Source: Pantoea dispersa | Lineage (GTDB): Bacteria > Pseudomonadota > Gammaproteobacteria > Enterobacterales > Enterobacteriaceae | DNA: 64,000 nucleotides | Reading direction: 5' to 3' | NCBI RefSeq assembly: GCF_014155765.1 | Contig: NZ_SCKT01000003.1 | Coordinates: 186,001 to 250,000 of the forward strand | Part shown: positions 19,271 to 31,321 of the stretch, piece by piece | Numbering within the stretch: position 1 is the first letter of the stretch | Layout: each line of letters opens with the position of its first letter | The notes under the pieces: model-generated | Told to the model about the DNA's origin: nothing | Database searches by the model: none | Seen by the model: the letters and a program-made list of their open reading frames with translations, nothing else | Position numbers and translations under genes: made by a program

Positions 19271-19622
19271 CGCTTAACTCCTTGATTAGCAATAATGTGG
19301 GCAAAACAGGCACCCGGGCAGTCATCGTCTTAGGTGCGCCCTTATCGGGGAAGGGAGGTTCCACACAGTGCAACAGACGCCGGATGAAGAAAATGCGTTT
19401 TCTCTGATTGTGACGTCGGGGCGCGTTTCTGATAGTCAGGCCTGCCTGATCGGTTCAGCTCAGCGTTTTGCCACCCTTAAGCATAGCAGGCTGTCCCAAA
19501 GCCGCAGGCGAAGCCGTGGCAATCCGTGCCCTGGCGACTGTGCGTTCTTTGAGCGCCTTCACCCTCTTTTGCGCCGCGCGTTCTTATACTGAGGGCTTTT
19601 CAGCCGTGCAAAAGGATGTCTG
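19271..19622. other. talA/maeB divergent intergenic region
   Basis: This 352-bp stretch separates divergent talA and maeB and should hold both promoters. A TATACT hexamer at 19585-19590 is a plausible -10 for maeB, 33 bp before its start, though no good -35 is seen at standard spacing. I see no gene. Confidence 0.45.
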
Positions 19623-21902
19623 ATGGACGATCAACTCAAGCAAAGCGCGCTCGATTTTCACCAATATCCCACCCCCGGAAAAATTCAGGTGTCACCCACT
19701 AAGCCGCTGGCGACGCAGCGCGATCTGGCACTGGCCTATTCCCCCGGTGTGGCGGCACCCTGTCTGGAAATTGCCGCCGATCCGCTGGCCGCGCACAAAT
19801 ACACCGCGCGCGGCAATCTGGTGGCGGTGATCTCCAACGGCACGGCGGTGCTGGGGCTCGGTAATATTGGCGCGCTGGCCGGCAAGCCAGTGATGGAAGG
19901 CAAGGGCGTGCTGTTCAAAAAGTTTGCCGGTATTGATGTGTTCGACATCGAAATCGACGAGCACGACCCGGACAAGCTGATTAAGGTGATTGCCGCGCTG
20001 GAGCCGACGTTCGGCGGCATCAACCTTGAGGACATCAAAGCGCCGGAGTGTTTTTACATTGAGCAGCAGCTGCGGCAGCGCATGCAGATTCCGGTGTTTC
20101 ATGACGATCAGCACGGCACGGCCATCATCTGTACCGCGGCAGTGCTTAACGGCCTGACCATCGTGAATAAGGCGATTGCTGACGTGCGGCTGGTGGTGTC
20201 GGGCGCTGGCGCGTCGGCCATTGCCTGCCTCAATCTGCTGGTGGCGCTTGGCATGCAGCAGAAAAATATCGTGGTGTGTGATTCAAAAGGGGTGATTTAT
20301 CGCGATCGCGAAGCGGACATGACGCCGACCAAAGCCGCCTATGCCGTGGAGGATAGCGGGGCGCGCACGCTGGATGAGGTAATTGGCGGCGCGGATATTT
20401 TCCTCGGCTGCTCCGGCCCGAAAGCGCTGACGCCAGCGATGGTGCAGAAGATGGCGCCAAATCCGCTGATTCTGGCGCTGGCCAATCCGGAGCCGGAGAT
20501 CATGCCGCCGCTGGCGAAGCAGGTGCGGCCGGATGCGATTATCTGTACCGGGCGCTCGGATTTCCCCAATCAGGTGAATAACGTGCTGTGCTTCCCGTTC
20601 ATCTTCCGCGGCGCGCTGGACGTCGGTGCCACCGCCATCAACGAAGAGATGAAGCTGGCGGCGGTGCATGCGATTGCCGCCCTGGCGCAGGCGGAACAGA
20701 GCGACGTGGTAGCGTCCGCTTACGACGATCAGGATCTGAGCTTTGGCCCGGAATACCTGATTCCCAAACCGTTCGATCCGCGCTTGATTGTGCAGATAGC
20801 CCCGGCCGTCGCCAGAGCAGCGATGGATTCCGGCGTGGCGACGCGACCGATTGCTGACTTTGACGCCTACCGCGAGCAGCTCACCGAGTTCGTGTATAAA
20901 ACCAATCTGTTCATGAAGCCGATCTTCTCGCAGGCGCGTAAAGCGCCGCAGCGCGTGGTGCTGGCGGAAGGCGAAGAGGTGCGGGTGCTGCACGCCACTC
21001 AGGAGCTGGTGTCGCTCGGGCTGGCGAAGCCGATCCTGATTGGTCGTCCCAACGTGATTGCCATGCGTTTACAGAAGCAGGGGCTGAAAATCGAGGCCGG
21101 GCGTGATTTTGAGATCGTGAACAACGAGTCCGATCCGCGCTTCAAGGAGTACTGGAATGAATATTATCAGCTGATGAAGCGGCGCGGCGTCACGCCGGAA
21201 ACCGCCCAGCGCGCGGTGATTGGCAATCCCACGCTGATCGGCGCCATCATGGTGCATCGCGGCGAAGCGGACGCGATGATTTGCGGTACCATCGGCGACT
21301 ACCGTGAACATTACGATGTGGTGGAGAAGGTGTTTGGCTTCCGCGATGACGTCAAGGTCGCTGGGGCGATGAACGCGCTGCTGCTGCCGAGCGGCAACAC
21401 GTTTATTGCCGATACCTATGTGAATGAGGATCCCAGCGCTGAGCAGCTGGCGGATATCACGCTGCTGGCGGCAGAAACCGTGCGGCGTTTCGGCATCGAG
21501 CCGCGCGTGGCGCTGCTGTCGCACTCCAGTTTTGGCACTTCGAACGCACCCGGCGCGCGGAAGATGCGCGAGGCGCTGGCGCTGATTCAGCAGCGAGCGC
21601 CGGAACTGGAAATTGATGGCGAGATGCACGGCGATGCAGCGCTGGTGGAGAGTATTCGTCGCGAGCTGATGCCGGACAGCCCGCTGAAAGGTACCGCCAA
21701 TCTGCTGATCATGCCGAACGTTGAGGCCGCACGCATCAGCTACAACCTGCTGCGCGTGTCCTGTTCGGAAGGGGTGACGGTGGGGCCGGTGCTGATGGGC
21801 ATCCGCAAGCCGGTGCATGTGCTGACGCGCATCGCCTCGGTGCGGCGCATTGTTAACATGGTGGCGCTGGCGGTGGTGGAGGCGCAGACCGAGCCGTTGT
21901 GA
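19623..21902 (+). CDS. maeB: NADP-dependent malic enzyme MaeB
   Basis: Oxidatively decarboxylates malate to pyruvate with NADP, supplying NADPH. The 759-aa protein has the hybrid architecture typical of MaeB: a malic-enzyme half (residues about 1-425, with [19 protein letters not shown] and the Rossmann [10 protein letters not shown]) fused to a phosphotransacetylase-like regulatory half (about 430-759, with [18 protein letters not shown]). The start ATG follows AAGGATG. Divergent from talA as in E. coli. Confidence 0.97.
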   Translation: MDDQLKQSALDFHQYPTPGKIQVSPTKPLATQRDLALAYSPGVAAPCLEIAADPLAAHKYTARGNLVAVISNGTAVLGLGNIGALAGKPVMEGKGVLFKKFAGIDVFDIEIDEHDPDKLIKVIAALEPTFGGINLEDIKAPECFYIEQQLRQRMQIPVFHDDQHGTAIICTAAVLNGLTIVNKAIADVRLVVSGAGASAIACLNLLVALGMQQKNIVVCDSKGVIYRDREADMTPTKAAYAVEDSGARTLDEVIGGADIFLGCSGPKALTPAMVQKMAPNPLILALANPEPEIMPPLAKQVRPDAIICTGRSDFPNQVNNVLCFPFIFRGALDVGATAINEEMKLAAVHAIAALAQAEQSDVVASAYDDQDLSFGPEYLIPKPFDPRLIVQIAPAVARAAMDSGVATRPIADFDAYREQLTEFVYKTNLFMKPIFSQARKAPQRVVLAEGEEVRVLHATQELVSLGLAKPILIGRPNVIAMRLQKQGLKIEAGRDFEIVNNESDPRFKEYWNEYYQLMKRRGVTPETAQRAVIGNPTLIGAIMVHRGEADAMICGTIGDYREHYDVVEKVFGFRDDVKVAGAMNALLLPSGNTFIADTYVNEDPSAEQLADITLLAAETVRRFGIEPRVALLSHSSFGTSNAPGARKMREALALIQQRAPELEIDGEMHGDAALVESIRRELMPDSPLKGTANLLIMPNVEAARISYNLLRVSCSEGVTVGPVLMGIRKPVHVLTRIASVRRIVNMVALAVVEAQTEPL

Positions 21903-21950
21903 CCGGCAGGGCGACCCCACGGGGGCGCGTTTTATCGGGTTATTCCGCGG

Positions 21951-22898
<948 letters not shown>

Positions 22899-22942
22899 TC
22901 ACTCATTGCAAAAATTTGCCGCGATTCTAGCACAAAACGCTA

Positions 22943-23800
22943 TCAGGCCTGGCGACGATCGTACTCATCAAAGTAATTGACGATACCGTCGGCAATCGCC
23001 CGGGCAATTTTCTGGCGAAACGCCGTGGTGCCCAACAGCTGTTCTTCACGCGGGTTGGTGATAAACGAGGTTTCCACCAGCACCGACGGAATGGACGGGG
23101 ATTTTAGCACCGCGAACGCCGCCTGCTCGGTGTGCTGGCTGTGCAGGTGATGCACCGGGCGAATCTGGTCCAGCACGTGTTTACCCAGCGTCAGGCTGTT
23201 GCGAATGGTATCGGTCTGCACCAGGTCGAACAGGATCTGGTTAAGGTAATTATCTTTTTCCTGTACCGCCGCGCCGCCCACTTTATCGGCGTCGTTTTCG
23301 CGCTGCGACATATAGCGCGCCATGGCGCTGCTGGCACCGCGATTGGAGAGGGCAAACACCGACGCACCGTTAGCTTCCGGGCTGGTGTAGCCGTCGGCGT
23401 GAATCGACATAAACAGGTTGGCGCCGTGCTGATGCGCAATCTCCACGCGCTGGTAGAGCGGAATGAAGTGGTCGCTGTCGCGCGTCAGCCGCACTTCCAC
23501 CTTCGGGTGGTTCTGCAGCAGCGTACGCACGGTGTTGGCGATCTCCAGTACGATGTGCTTCTCTTCTGAGCCTTCCTGACCCACCGCGCCAGAATCAATG
23601 CCGCCGTGACCGGGATCGATCATCACAATGCGCTTGCCGCTGGTGGCCGGTTTCGGCGGTGTATGGCGTGCGCTGACGGGCACTGCCGCGCGCGTTTCCT
23701 GCGCCTGGACCGCGCGCGGCGACAGCACCGCCAGCGCCAGGCCGGAGAGGATCAACTGGCGGCGATTGGTCAGGCGCCGCAACAGTGAAATCTTGTTCAT
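22943..23800 (-). CDS. amiA: N-acetylmuramoyl-L-alanine amidase AmiA
   Basis: Periplasmic zinc amidase that cleaves septal peptidoglycan during cell separation. A twin-arginine signal is visible (TNRRQLILSG followed by a hydrophobic segment ending AVQA). Zinc-site regions IDPGHGGIDSG, EEKHIVLE and SIHADG, and the catalytic VETSFITNP, are intact. Start ATG at 23800 is preferred for its spacing to AGGG; an ATG two codons earlier at 23806 is possible. 285 aa. Confidence 0.93.
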   Translation of the reverse strand: MNKISLLRRLTNRRQLILSGLALAVLSPRAVQAQETRAAVPVSARHTPPKPATSGKRIVMIDPGHGGIDSGAVGQEGSEEKHIVLEIANTVRTLLQNHPKVEVRLTRDSDHFIPLYQRVEIAHQHGANLFMSIHADGYTSPEANGASVFALSNRGASSAMARYMSQRENDADKVGGAAVQEKDNYLNQILFDLVQTDTIRNSLTLGKHVLDQIRPVHHLHSQHTEQAAFAVLKSPSIPSVLVETSFITNPREEQLLGTTAFRQKIARAIADGIVNYFDEYDRRQA

Positions 23801-24009
23801 TAACATGTCCCTGAGAGTAAACCTGCCCCGTGTTATAGCTTAAGCGCCGTCCGGCGGCGACTGCCGAACCATTTCAGGACATTACTTTGTATTTCAGGCC
23901 GCGAATCGCTATTTAGCCGTTTTTTTCAGCCGTTGCGCCCTGCGAGGGTTGCGCCTGGCAAAGAATGCGTGATAATCAGCGAATTGTGCCTCATTGCAGG
24001 GTAACGCCG

Positions 24010-24435
24010 ATGGAAATCCGCTCCTTCCGCCAGGAAGATTTTGAAGAAGTCATTACGCTCTGGGAGCGTTGCGATCTGTTACGGCCGTGGAATGATCCGG
24101 AACTCGATATCGAACGCAAAATGAACCATGACCCGGAGCTGTTTCTGGTGGCTGAGGTAGGCGGCGAGGTCGTGGGCACGCTGATGGGCGGCTACGATGG
24201 CCATCGCGGCTCCGCCTACTATCTGGCGGTGCACCCTGATTATCAGGGCCGGGGATTTGCCAATGCGCTGATGAACCGGCTGGAGAAAAAGCTGATTGCG
24301 CGCGGCTGCCCGAAAATCCATCTGATGGTGCGCGAAGAGAACGATCAGGTGGTGGCTTTCTACGAGAAGCTGGATTACGAGCCGGTCGACTCACTGCTGC
24401 TGGGCAAACGCCTGATTGAAGACCGTGAATACTGA
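24010..24435 (+). CDS. ypeA: YpeA GNAT acetyltransferase
   Basis: Predicted acetyltransferase, 141 aa, nearly identical in layout to E. coli YpeA ([19 protein letters not shown]). The acetyl-CoA loop is [13 protein letters not shown]. The start at 24010 was chosen to match this family rather than 23965. Substrate is unknown. Divergent from amiA. Confidence 0.92.
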   Translation: MEIRSFRQEDFEEVITLWERCDLLRPWNDPELDIERKMNHDPELFLVAEVGGEVVGTLMGGYDGHRGSAYYLAVHPDYQGRGFANALMNRLEKKLIARGCPKIHLMVREENDQVVAFYEKLDYEPVDSLLLGKRLIEDREY

Positions 24436-24485
24436 TTCCACGCGTCGCGCGGCCGGGTTTCTGCCCGCCATGCAGCAACAGCGAA

Positions 24486-24513
24486 TAAACTTTTTGCCGG
24501 TTTGCGACTCCAA
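24486..24513 (+). promoter_or_regulatory. yfeY: Possible sigma-E promoter of yfeY
   Basis: TAAACTT at 24486-24492 and TCCAA at 24509-24513 are spaced 16 bp, resembling the sigma-E pattern (GGAACTT and TCNAA). YfeY is known as an RpoE-regulated lipoprotein in E. coli, which is why the site was sought; the match is only partial. Confidence 0.35.
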
Positions 24514-24549
24514 CAGGCACGCCAGTCGGCACAAAAGAAAGGAGTTTGC

Positions 24550-25170
24550 ATGAAAGTTGTTCGTCCCGCCCTGCTGGTCAGCGCCCTGGTGCTGGCCGGT
24601 TGCGCCAGTTCCGGTTCCTCTTCCTCTGCCAGCACCAGCGAAAGTCACTGGTACAATCCGCTCAGCTATCACTGGTCGGCGCTCAATCCGTTTAGCTGGT
24701 TTGGCAGTTCGCTCACCGTCACCGAGCAGGGCGTTGCCGGGCTGAACAGCAACACGGCAATGTCGGAGTCCGCCATTGGCGCCGCGCTGAACAATGATTA
24801 TCAGCTGCGTCAGGGCATGCGCACGCAGAACGGGCAGGTAGTGGATTTCTGGCAGGCGCTGGATGACGGTAAGGTTAAGCTGGTGATTAATGGCCAGCGT
24901 AGCGTCGAGCGCATTGAAGTGCTCGATAGCGATGCGCGCAGCGCCGACGGCAGTAAAATCGGTGATGCGTTCAGCGATAAATTCAGCAAAGCGTTTGATA
25001 ATTGCAAAATGGTTGCCGGGCTGGATGTGCGCGATGTTGAGTGCCGCGCGCCGGGTAGTCAGCATATCGCCTATATCTACAGCGGCGAGTGGCACGGTCC
25101 GACCGGGCTGATGCCGTCAGATGATACGTTAAAAAGCTGGAAAATCAGTAAGATCGTCTGGCAGCGTTAA
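24550..25170 (+). CDS. yfeY: YfeY RpoE-regulated lipoprotein
   Basis: Outer-membrane lipoprotein of unknown role, 206 aa. A lipobox (LVLAGC) follows a short hydrophobic signal, with a serine-rich linker just after the cysteine. The C-terminal half ([28 protein letters not shown]) is strongly like E. coli YfeY. The start at 24550 follows GGAGTTTGC. Confidence 0.9.
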   Translation: MKVVRPALLVSALVLAGCASSGSSSSASTSESHWYNPLSYHWSALNPFSWFGSSLTVTEQGVAGLNSNTAMSESAIGAALNNDYQLRQGMRTQNGQVVDFWQALDDGKVKLVINGQRSVERIEVLDSDARSADGSKIGDAFSDKFSKAFDNCKMVAGLDVRDVECRAPGSQHIAYIYSGEWHGPTGLMPSDDTLKSWKISKIVWQR

Positions 25171-25268
25171 CTGGCGAAAAAATTGCGTTAACGCATCTTC
25201 TGCGCAGGGCTTTCCGGTATGATACCGGCGAAAAAACGCCGTTAACTTTTATGCCGGAGAGCATTGTC

Positions 25269-26171
25269 ATGTCTCAGTTTCAGAGCGGGATCCTGCTGGA
25301 GCACCGCCGTTTCGCCATTTGGCTGGAAGCCCGCGCCACCGGCGACCTCGCTGCGCTGCGTCAGGGTTGCCACGCCTTTCTGCAACAGCTGGCAGCGCTA
25401 CAGCAGCAATTTCCGGACGCCGGTCTCGGTGCGGTCATCGCCTTTGGTGATGCGCTGTGGCGCGATCTGCAGGGCACCGACTCAGCTCCCGAACTCAAAG
25501 CTTTCACGCCGCTCGGCAAAGGTGCTGCACCGGCGACGCAGCGCGATCTGTTGATCCATATTCAGTCGCTGCGTCACGACGTGAACTTTTCGCTGGCGCA
25601 GGCGGCGCTGACGGCGTTTGCCAGCGCGGTCGCCATTGAAGAAGAGACGCACGGTTTCCGCTGGGTCGAAGATCGCGATCTTTCCGGTTTTGTTGATGGC
25701 ACCGAAAACCCGCAGGGCGAGGCGCGCCAGCAGGTGGCGATCATTGCTGACGGCGCGGATGCCGGCGGCAGCTATGTGTTTACCCAGCGCTGGGAGCACA
25801 ACCTGCCGCAGTTCAACCGGCTGGCGATTGATAAGCAGGAAGCGATTATTGGCCGCACCAAACAGGACAATGAAGAGCTGCCGGGCGATCAGCGGCCGGC
25901 GACGTCGCACCTGAACCGCGTGGATTTGAAAGAAGCGGGCAAAGGCCTGAAGATTCTGCGCCAGAGCCTGCCGTACGGCACCGCCAGCGGTCGCCACGGT
26001 CTCTATTTTATTTCGTACTGTCATCGCCTGTATAACATTGAGCAGCAGCTGCTGAGCATGTTTGGCGAGCGCGACGGCAAGATGGATGCCATGTTACGGT
26101 TCACCAAACCGGTGAGCGGCAGCTACTTCTTTGCCCCTTCGCTGACGGCGCTGCAGGCGCTGTCACGTTAA
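25269..26171 (+). CDS. yfeX: YfeX Dyp-type heme peroxidase
   Basis: Dye-decolorising-type peroxidase, 300 aa, reported for E. coli YfeX as acting on porphyrinogens. The GxxDG motif (GFVDGTENP) with its catalytic aspartate and the proximal histidine region (TSHLNRVDL) are present. The start at 25269 follows GGAGAG and aligns with the YfeX N terminus; the frame-extending ATG at 25251 lies over this ribosome site. Confidence 0.93.
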   Translation: MSQFQSGILLEHRRFAIWLEARATGDLAALRQGCHAFLQQLAALQQQFPDAGLGAVIAFGDALWRDLQGTDSAPELKAFTPLGKGAAPATQRDLLIHIQSLRHDVNFSLAQAALTAFASAVAIEEETHGFRWVEDRDLSGFVDGTENPQGEARQQVAIIADGADAGGSYVFTQRWEHNLPQFNRLAIDKQEAIIGRTKQDNEELPGDQRPATSHLNRVDLKEAGKGLKILRQSLPYGTASGRHGLYFISYCHRLYNIEQQLLSMFGERDGKMDAMLRFTKPVSGSYFFAPSLTALQALSR

Positions 26172-26331
26172 TCCATCGCGTTTTACCGGTGCGCCGCCGT
26201 GCGCACCACATCCCCGCTTGACGCGGCTCAGTTAATCCCGCCCTGCGCATAAACTCTGCCGCTGGCTTATGCCTTTTTAGACTTTGAAATCCCTAAACGA
26301 TATATAAAACCGTTACAGCTTTCGCCAGAGT

Positions 26332-26338
26332 TATAAAT
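26332..26338 (+). promoter_or_regulatory. Likely -10 region of the cysPTWAM promoter
   Basis: TATAAAT lies 53 bp before cysP with an AT-rich stretch (GATATATAAAAC) just upstream. The family is under CysB control in E. coli, whose activator site is too degenerate to mark here. The -35 is weak, as expected for an activated promoter. Confidence 0.45.
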
Positions 26339-26391
26339 ACACTGACAGCATCTAATGGCATAGGCTCGAACTCCATTTCTCAGGGTGCAGC

Positions 26392-27408
26392 ATGACACGT
26401 TCGGTTTCGAAAAAATGGCTTGGCGGTATAGCGCTGTCGCTGAGTTTAGCGGGCGCGGCACAGGCAACAGAGCTGCTCAATAGCTCTTACGATGTGTCAC
26501 GTGAACTGTTTGTTGCCCTGAATGCGCCGTTTGAACAGCAGTGGAACGCGGCGCACCCTGACGACAAGCTGACCATTAAACAGTCACATGCGGGCTCCTC
26601 AAAACAGGCGCTGGCCATTCTGCAGGGGTTGCGTGCCGATGTCGTGACCTATAATCAGGTGACCGATGTGCAGGTGCTGCACGACAAAGGTAACCTGATC
26701 CCGGCCGACTGGCAGAGTCGTCTGCCCAACAGCAGCTCACCGTTTTATTCCACCATGGCCTTCCTGGTGCGCAAGGGGAATCCAAAGCAGATTCATGACT
26801 GGGCCGATCTGGCGCGCGATAACGTGAAGCTGATTTTCCCGAATCCGAAAACCTCCGGTAACGGCCGTTACACCTATCTGGCCGCGTGGGGCGCTGCCGA
26901 CCAGGCGGACGGCAAAGACCAGGCCAAAACCGAAGCGTTTATGACCAGGTTCCTGAAAAACGTTGAAGTGTTTGATACCGGCGGCCGTGGTGCCACCACC
27001 ACCTTTGCCGAGCGCGGCCTGGGTGATGTGCTGATCAGCTTTGAATCGGAAGTGAACAATATCCGTAACCAGTACGGTAAAGACCAATACGAAGTGATTG
27101 TGCCGAAAACCAACATCCTTGCTGAATTCCCGGTCGCGTGGGTCGATAAGAACGTCGAACACAATGGCACGGCGGAAGCGGCGAAAGCCTATCTTAACTA
27201 CCTCTACACGCCGCAGGCGCAGAAAATCATCACCGGCTTTTACTATCGCGTGAATAACCCGCAGCTGATGGCGGAGCAGAAAGATCGCTTCCCGCAGACT
27301 GCGCTGTTCAATGTTAATGACGCGTTTGGCGGCTGGCCGCAGGTGATGAAAACCCACTTCGCCAGCGGCGGTGAGCTGGATAAATTACTGGCAGCGGGGC
27401 GCGGCTGA
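26392..27408 (+). CDS. cysP: CysP thiosulfate/sulfate-binding protein
   Basis: Periplasmic binding protein that delivers thiosulfate and sulfate to CysTWA. The 338-aa precursor has a Sec signal ending GAAQA. Segments [13 protein letters not shown] and [10 protein letters not shown] are typical of the Sbp/CysP family. The stop overlaps the cysT start in TGATG. Confidence 0.95.
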   Translation: MTRSVSKKWLGGIALSLSLAGAAQATELLNSSYDVSRELFVALNAPFEQQWNAAHPDDKLTIKQSHAGSSKQALAILQGLRADVVTYNQVTDVQVLHDKGNLIPADWQSRLPNSSSPFYSTMAFLVRKGNPKQIHDWADLARDNVKLIFPNPKTSGNGRYTYLAAWGAADQADGKDQAKTEAFMTRFLKNVEVFDTGGRGATTTFAERGLGDVLISFESEVNNIRNQYGKDQYEVIVPKTNILAEFPVAWVDKNVEHNGTAEAAKAYLNYLYTPQAQKIITGFYYRVNNPQLMAEQKDRFPQTALFNVNDAFGGWPQVMKTHFASGGELDKLLAAGRG

Positions 27409-28241
27409 TGTTGGCTTCTGCACAGAAACGCGTTCTGCCCGGATTTGGTCTCAGCCTTGGCACCAGCCTGCTGTTTACCTGCCTGATTCTGCTGCTGCCA
27501 ATCAGCGCGCTGATCATGCAGCTGTCGCAGATGACGCTGGCGCAGTACTGGCAGGTGATCAGCAATCCGCAACTGGTGGCGGCGTATAAAGTCACGCTGC
27601 TGTCAGCGGGCGTGGCCTCGCTGTTTAACGCGGTGTTTGGCATGCTGATGGCGTGGATTCTGACCCGCTATCGCTTTCCCGGCCGTACGCTGCTGGATGG
27701 CCTGATGGACCTGCCGTTTGCGCTGCCGACGGCGGTGGCCGGCCTGACGCTGGCCGGGCTGTTTTCGGTTAACGGCTGGTACGGTCAGTGGCTGGCACAT
27801 TTTGATATCAAAGTGTCTTACACCTGGCTCGGTATCGCGGTGGCGATGGCTTTCACCAGCATTCCGTTTGTGGTGCGTACCGTGCAGCCAGTGCTGGAAG
27901 AGTTAGGCCCGGAGTATGAGGAAGCGGCGGAAACCCTCGGTGCCACGCCGTGGCAGAGTTTCCGGCGCGTGGTGCTGCCGGAAGTCGCGCCGGCGCTGCT
28001 GGCCGGGACCGCGCTGTCGTTTACCCGCAGCCTCGGTGAATTTGGCGCGGTGATCTTTATCGCCGGTAACATCGCCTGGAAAACTGAAGTGACCTCGCTG
28101 ATGATTTTTGTTCGCCTGCAGGAGTTTGATTATCCGGCCGCCAGCGCCATCGCTTCGGTGATCCTCGCGGCGTCGTTGCTGCTGCTGTTTGCGATTAACA
28201 CTCTGCAGAGCCGCTTTGGCCGCCGTCTGGGAGGTCACTGA
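27408..28241 (+). CDS. cysT: CysT (CysU) sulfate/thiosulfate permease
   Basis: Inner-membrane permease, 277 aa with about six hydrophobic helices. The EAA loop that docks on CysA reads EEAAETLGATPWQSFRRVVLP. It forms a heterodimer with CysW. Start and stop overlap its neighbours in the operon. Confidence 0.94.
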   Translation: MLASAQKRVLPGFGLSLGTSLLFTCLILLLPISALIMQLSQMTLAQYWQVISNPQLVAAYKVTLLSAGVASLFNAVFGMLMAWILTRYRFPGRTLLDGLMDLPFALPTAVAGLTLAGLFSVNGWYGQWLAHFDIKVSYTWLGIAVAMAFTSIPFVVRTVQPVLEELGPEYEEAAETLGATPWQSFRRVVLPEVAPALLAGTALSFTRSLGEFGAVIFIAGNIAWKTEVTSLMIFVRLQEFDYPAASAIASVILAASLLLLFAINTLQSRFGRRLGGH

Positions 28242-29113
28242 TGGCTGAGATTTCACAGATCAATCATGCCGAGCGTCAGCCGGTGAACTGGGGCAAATGG
28301 CTGCTGATCGGCATTGGCGTGCTGGTATCGATTGGCCTGCTGGTGGTGCCGATGGTCTCCATCTTCTGGGAGGCGCTGGGGCAGGGCATCGGCAAGGCCT
28401 TTAGCAACCTGCAGGATAGTGACATGCTGCATGCTATCTGGCTGACGGTGCTGGTGGCGCTGATTACCGTGCCGGTTAACCTGGTGTTCGGCACGCTGCT
28501 GGCCTGGCTGGTGACGCGCTTTACTTTCCCCGGTCGCCAGCTGCTGCTGACGCTGTTCGATATTCCGTTTGCCGTGTCGCCGGTGGTGGCCGGTCTGATG
28601 TATCTGCTGTTCTGGGGCGTGAATGGCCCGGCTGGCGGCTGGCTTGATGCGCACAACATCCAGGTGATGTTTGCCTGGCCGGGTATGGTGCTGGCGACGA
28701 TTTTCGTTACCTGTCCGTTTGTGGTGCGCGAGCTGGTGCCGGTGATGCTGAGCCAGGGCAGCCACGAAGATGAAGCCGCCGTGCTGCTGGGCGCGTCTGG
28801 CTGGCAGATGTTCCGCCGCGTGACGCTGCCAAATATCCGCTGGGCGCTGCTGTACGGCGTGGTGCTGACAAACGCGCGCGCCATCGGCGAATTTGGAGCG
28901 GTATCGGTAGTGTCCGGCTCCATTCGCGGCGAAACCTATACCTTACCTTTACAGGTTGAATTACTGCATCAGGATTACAACACCGTGGGCGCTTTTACCG
29001 CCGCCGCGCTGCTGACCCTGATGGCAATTGTGACGCTGTTTCTGAAAAGCGTGGCGCAGTGGCGATTAGAGCATCAGCAGAAGCGCCAACAGGAGGAAAA
29101 TCATGAGCATTGA
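28241..29113 (+). CDS. cysW: CysW sulfate/thiosulfate permease
   Basis: Second inner-membrane permease, 290 aa. The EAA loop [21 protein letters not shown] is present. Its last codons overlap the cysA start by 11 bp, indicating translational coupling. Confidence 0.94.
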   Translation: MAEISQINHAERQPVNWGKWLLIGIGVLVSIGLLVVPMVSIFWEALGQGIGKAFSNLQDSDMLHAIWLTVLVALITVPVNLVFGTLLAWLVTRFTFPGRQLLLTLFDIPFAVSPVVAGLMYLLFWGVNGPAGGWLDAHNIQVMFAWPGMVLATIFVTCPFVVRELVPVMLSQGSHEDEAAVLLGASGWQMFRRVTLPNIRWALLYGVVLTNARAIGEFGAVSVVSGSIRGETYTLPLQVELLHQDYNTVGAFTAAALLTLMAIVTLFLKSVAQWRLEHQQKRQQEENHEH

Positions 29114-30191
29114 GATTAAACACATTAATAAAGCATTTGGCCGCACGCCGGTGCTGAACGATATCTCTCTGGATATTCCTTCCGGCAAGATGGTGGCGCT
29201 GCTTGGACCGTCCGGTTCCGGTAAAACCACGCTGCTGCGCATTATCGCCGGGCTGGAGCACCAGAACAGCGGGCAGATCCATTTTCATGGCAAAGACGTC
29301 AGCCGCACGCACGCACGCGATCGTCAGGTCGGCTTTGTGTTTCAGCACTATGCGCTGTTCCGCCATATGACGGTGTTCGACAACATCGCCTTTGGTCTGA
29401 CGGTGCTGCCGCGCCGCGAGCGTCCGAACAGCGCCGAAATTAAGCAGCGCGTTACCCGTCTGCTGGAGATGGTGCAGCTGGCACATCTGGCCAACCGCTA
29501 CCCGGCTCAGCTCTCCGGTGGACAGAAACAGCGCGTGGCGCTGGCGCGTGCGCTGGCCGTTGAGCCGCAGATTCTGCTGCTGGACGAACCGTTTGGCGCG
29601 CTGGATGCCCAGGTGCGTAAAGAGCTGCGCCGCTGGCTGCGTCAGCTGCATGAAGAGCTGAAATTTACCAGCGTGTTTGTGACCCACGACCAGGAAGAAG
29701 CGATGGAAGTGGCGGATAGCGTGGTGGTAATGAGTCAGGGCAATATTGAGCAGGTGGGCGCACCGGATGACGTGTGGCGCGAACCTGCGACCCGCTTCGT
29801 GCTGGAGTTCCTCGGCGAAGTGAACCGCTTTGACGGCGAAGTGCACGGCTCGCAGTTCCATGTGGGCGCGCATCGCTGGCCGCTGGGCTATACGCCAGCG
29901 CATCAGGGCGACGTGGAGCTGTTCCTGCGTCCGTGGGAAGTGGACGTGTCACGCCAGAGTAGCCTGGAGACGCCGTTGCCGGTACAGGTGCTGGAGGTCA
30001 GTCCGCGTGGCCACTTCTGGCAGCTGGTGGTTCAGCCCGTCGGCTGGCAGAGCGAGCCAATCTCGGTGGTATTCGCCGGTGAACAGACGGCGCCGATCCG
30101 CGGCGAACGGCTGTTTGTTGGTCTGCAACAGGCACGTATCTACCAGGGCACCACGCCGCTGCGCCCGGTTGCCTTTGCCGAAAGCGCCTGA
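29103..30191 (+). CDS. cysA: CysA sulfate/thiosulfate ABC ATPase
   Basis: ATP-hydrolysing subunit of the importer, 362 aa. Walker [10 protein letters not shown], signature LSGGQKQR, Walker [12 protein letters not shown] and switch histidine (VFVTHDQEE) are in order, followed by a C-terminal regulatory TOBE-like region. Start codon ATG preceded by AGGAGGA. Confidence 0.95.
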   Translation: MSIEIKHINKAFGRTPVLNDISLDIPSGKMVALLGPSGSGKTTLLRIIAGLEHQNSGQIHFHGKDVSRTHARDRQVGFVFQHYALFRHMTVFDNIAFGLTVLPRRERPNSAEIKQRVTRLLEMVQLAHLANRYPAQLSGGQKQRVALARALAVEPQILLLDEPFGALDAQVRKELRRWLRQLHEELKFTSVFVTHDQEEAMEVADSVVVMSQGNIEQVGAPDDVWREPATRFVLEFLGEVNRFDGEVHGSQFHVGAHRWPLGYTPAHQGDVELFLRPWEVDVSRQSSLETPLPVQVLEVSPRGHFWQLVVQPVGWQSEPISVVFAGEQTAPIRGERLFVGLQQARIYQGTTPLRPVAFAESA

Positions 30192-30208
30192 TATTTTTGT
30201 CACTCCTT

Positions 30209-30238
30209 CGGGCGGGATTTTCCCGCCCGATTTATTTG
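30209..30238 (+). terminator. Intrinsic terminator between cysA and cysM
   Basis: CGGGCGGGA and TCCCGCCCG pair around a TTT loop, followed by ATTTATTTGT. Partial read-through may still supply cysM, which begins 26 bp later. Confidence 0.75.
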
Positions 30239-30263
30239 TACTCCTTTCGGCTGGAATGACACC

Positions 30264-31148
30264 GTGACCACTCTGGAAAACACCATCGGCAATACGCCGC
30301 TGATTAAGTTGCAGCGCCTGACGCCGGATAACGGCAGCGAAATCTGGCTCAAGCTGGAAGGCAACAATCCGGCAGGTTCGGTGAAAGATCGCGCGGCCTG
30401 GTCGATGATCCACCACGCTGAGTTGCGGGGTGAAATCCAGCCCGGCGACACGCTGATTGAGGCCACCAGCGGCAATACCGGCATTGCGCTGGCGATGATT
30501 GCCGCGCTAAAAGGCTACCGTTTACGCCTGCTGATGCCGGAGAACATGAGCCAGGAGCGGCAGGATGCGATGCGCGCATATGGAGCTGAGCTGGTGCTGG
30601 TGACGCGTGAGCAGGGCATGGAAGGGGCGCGCGATCTGGCACAGGCCATGGCGCAACGCGGCGAAGGCAAGGTGCTGGATCAGTTTAATAACCCTGACAA
30701 CCCGCTCGGCCACTATCTCACCACCGGTCCGGAGATCTGGCAGCAAAGTCACGGCCGTATGACGCATTTTGTCTCCAGCATGGGCACCACCGGCACCATC
30801 AGCGGCGTCGGACGCTATCTGAAAGAGTTTGCCCCGGCGGTAAAAGTGGTGGGTCTGCAGCCGCAGGAAGGCAGTAGCATTCCCGGCATCCGGCGCTGGC
30901 CGGCGGCCTATCTGCCCGGCATTTATCGTCCGGAGCTGGTGGATGAGGTGATGGATATGGCGCAGCAGGAAGCGGAAGAGACCATGCGCGCGCTGGCGCA
31001 GCGTGAAGGCATTTTCTGCGGCGTCAGTTCGGGCGGTGCGGTAGCGGGCGCATTACGCATCGCCAAAGCGCAACCGGGCAGTGTGGTTGTCGCCATTGTC
31101 TGCGATCGCGGCGATCGCTATCTCTCCACCGGCGTTTTTCACCGCTAG
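30264..31148 (+). CDS. cysM: Cysteine synthase B (O-acetylserine sulfhydrylase B)
   Basis: PLP enzyme making cysteine or, from thiosulfate, S-sulfocysteine; this fits the upstream thiosulfate importer. The 294-aa protein starts with GTG. The PLP lysine is residue 41 (NPAGSVKDR), and the phosphate loop is [10 protein letters not shown]. The CysM-specific arginine-rich loop (SSIPGIRRWP) separates it from CysK. Slightly shorter than E. coli CysM at the C terminus. Confidence 0.95.
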   Translation: MTTLENTIGNTPLIKLQRLTPDNGSEIWLKLEGNNPAGSVKDRAAWSMIHHAELRGEIQPGDTLIEATSGNTGIALAMIAALKGYRLRLLMPENMSQERQDAMRAYGAELVLVTREQGMEGARDLAQAMAQRGEGKVLDQFNNPDNPLGHYLTTGPEIWQQSHGRMTHFVSSMGTTGTISGVGRYLKEFAPAVKVVGLQPQEGSSIPGIRRWPAAYLPGIYRPELVDEVMDMAQQEAEETMRALAQREGIFCGVSSGGAVAGALRIAKAQPGSVVVAIVCDRGDRYLSTGVFHR

Positions 31149-31321
31149 TTCCCCCCGCCTGTTTCTGGCTTCGTGCGCCCTGTGACGCGGCGTACGGGCC
31201 ATTTTTGTCTATAGTCTCCCTAAGCATGTTCTGACGCGGTCACTGTAAGGATCGCGTAAAACCGGCTGCTTTCCCGCGGCACTCAGGACAAAATAGCGGC
31301 AATTTTGTACGAGAGAAAAAG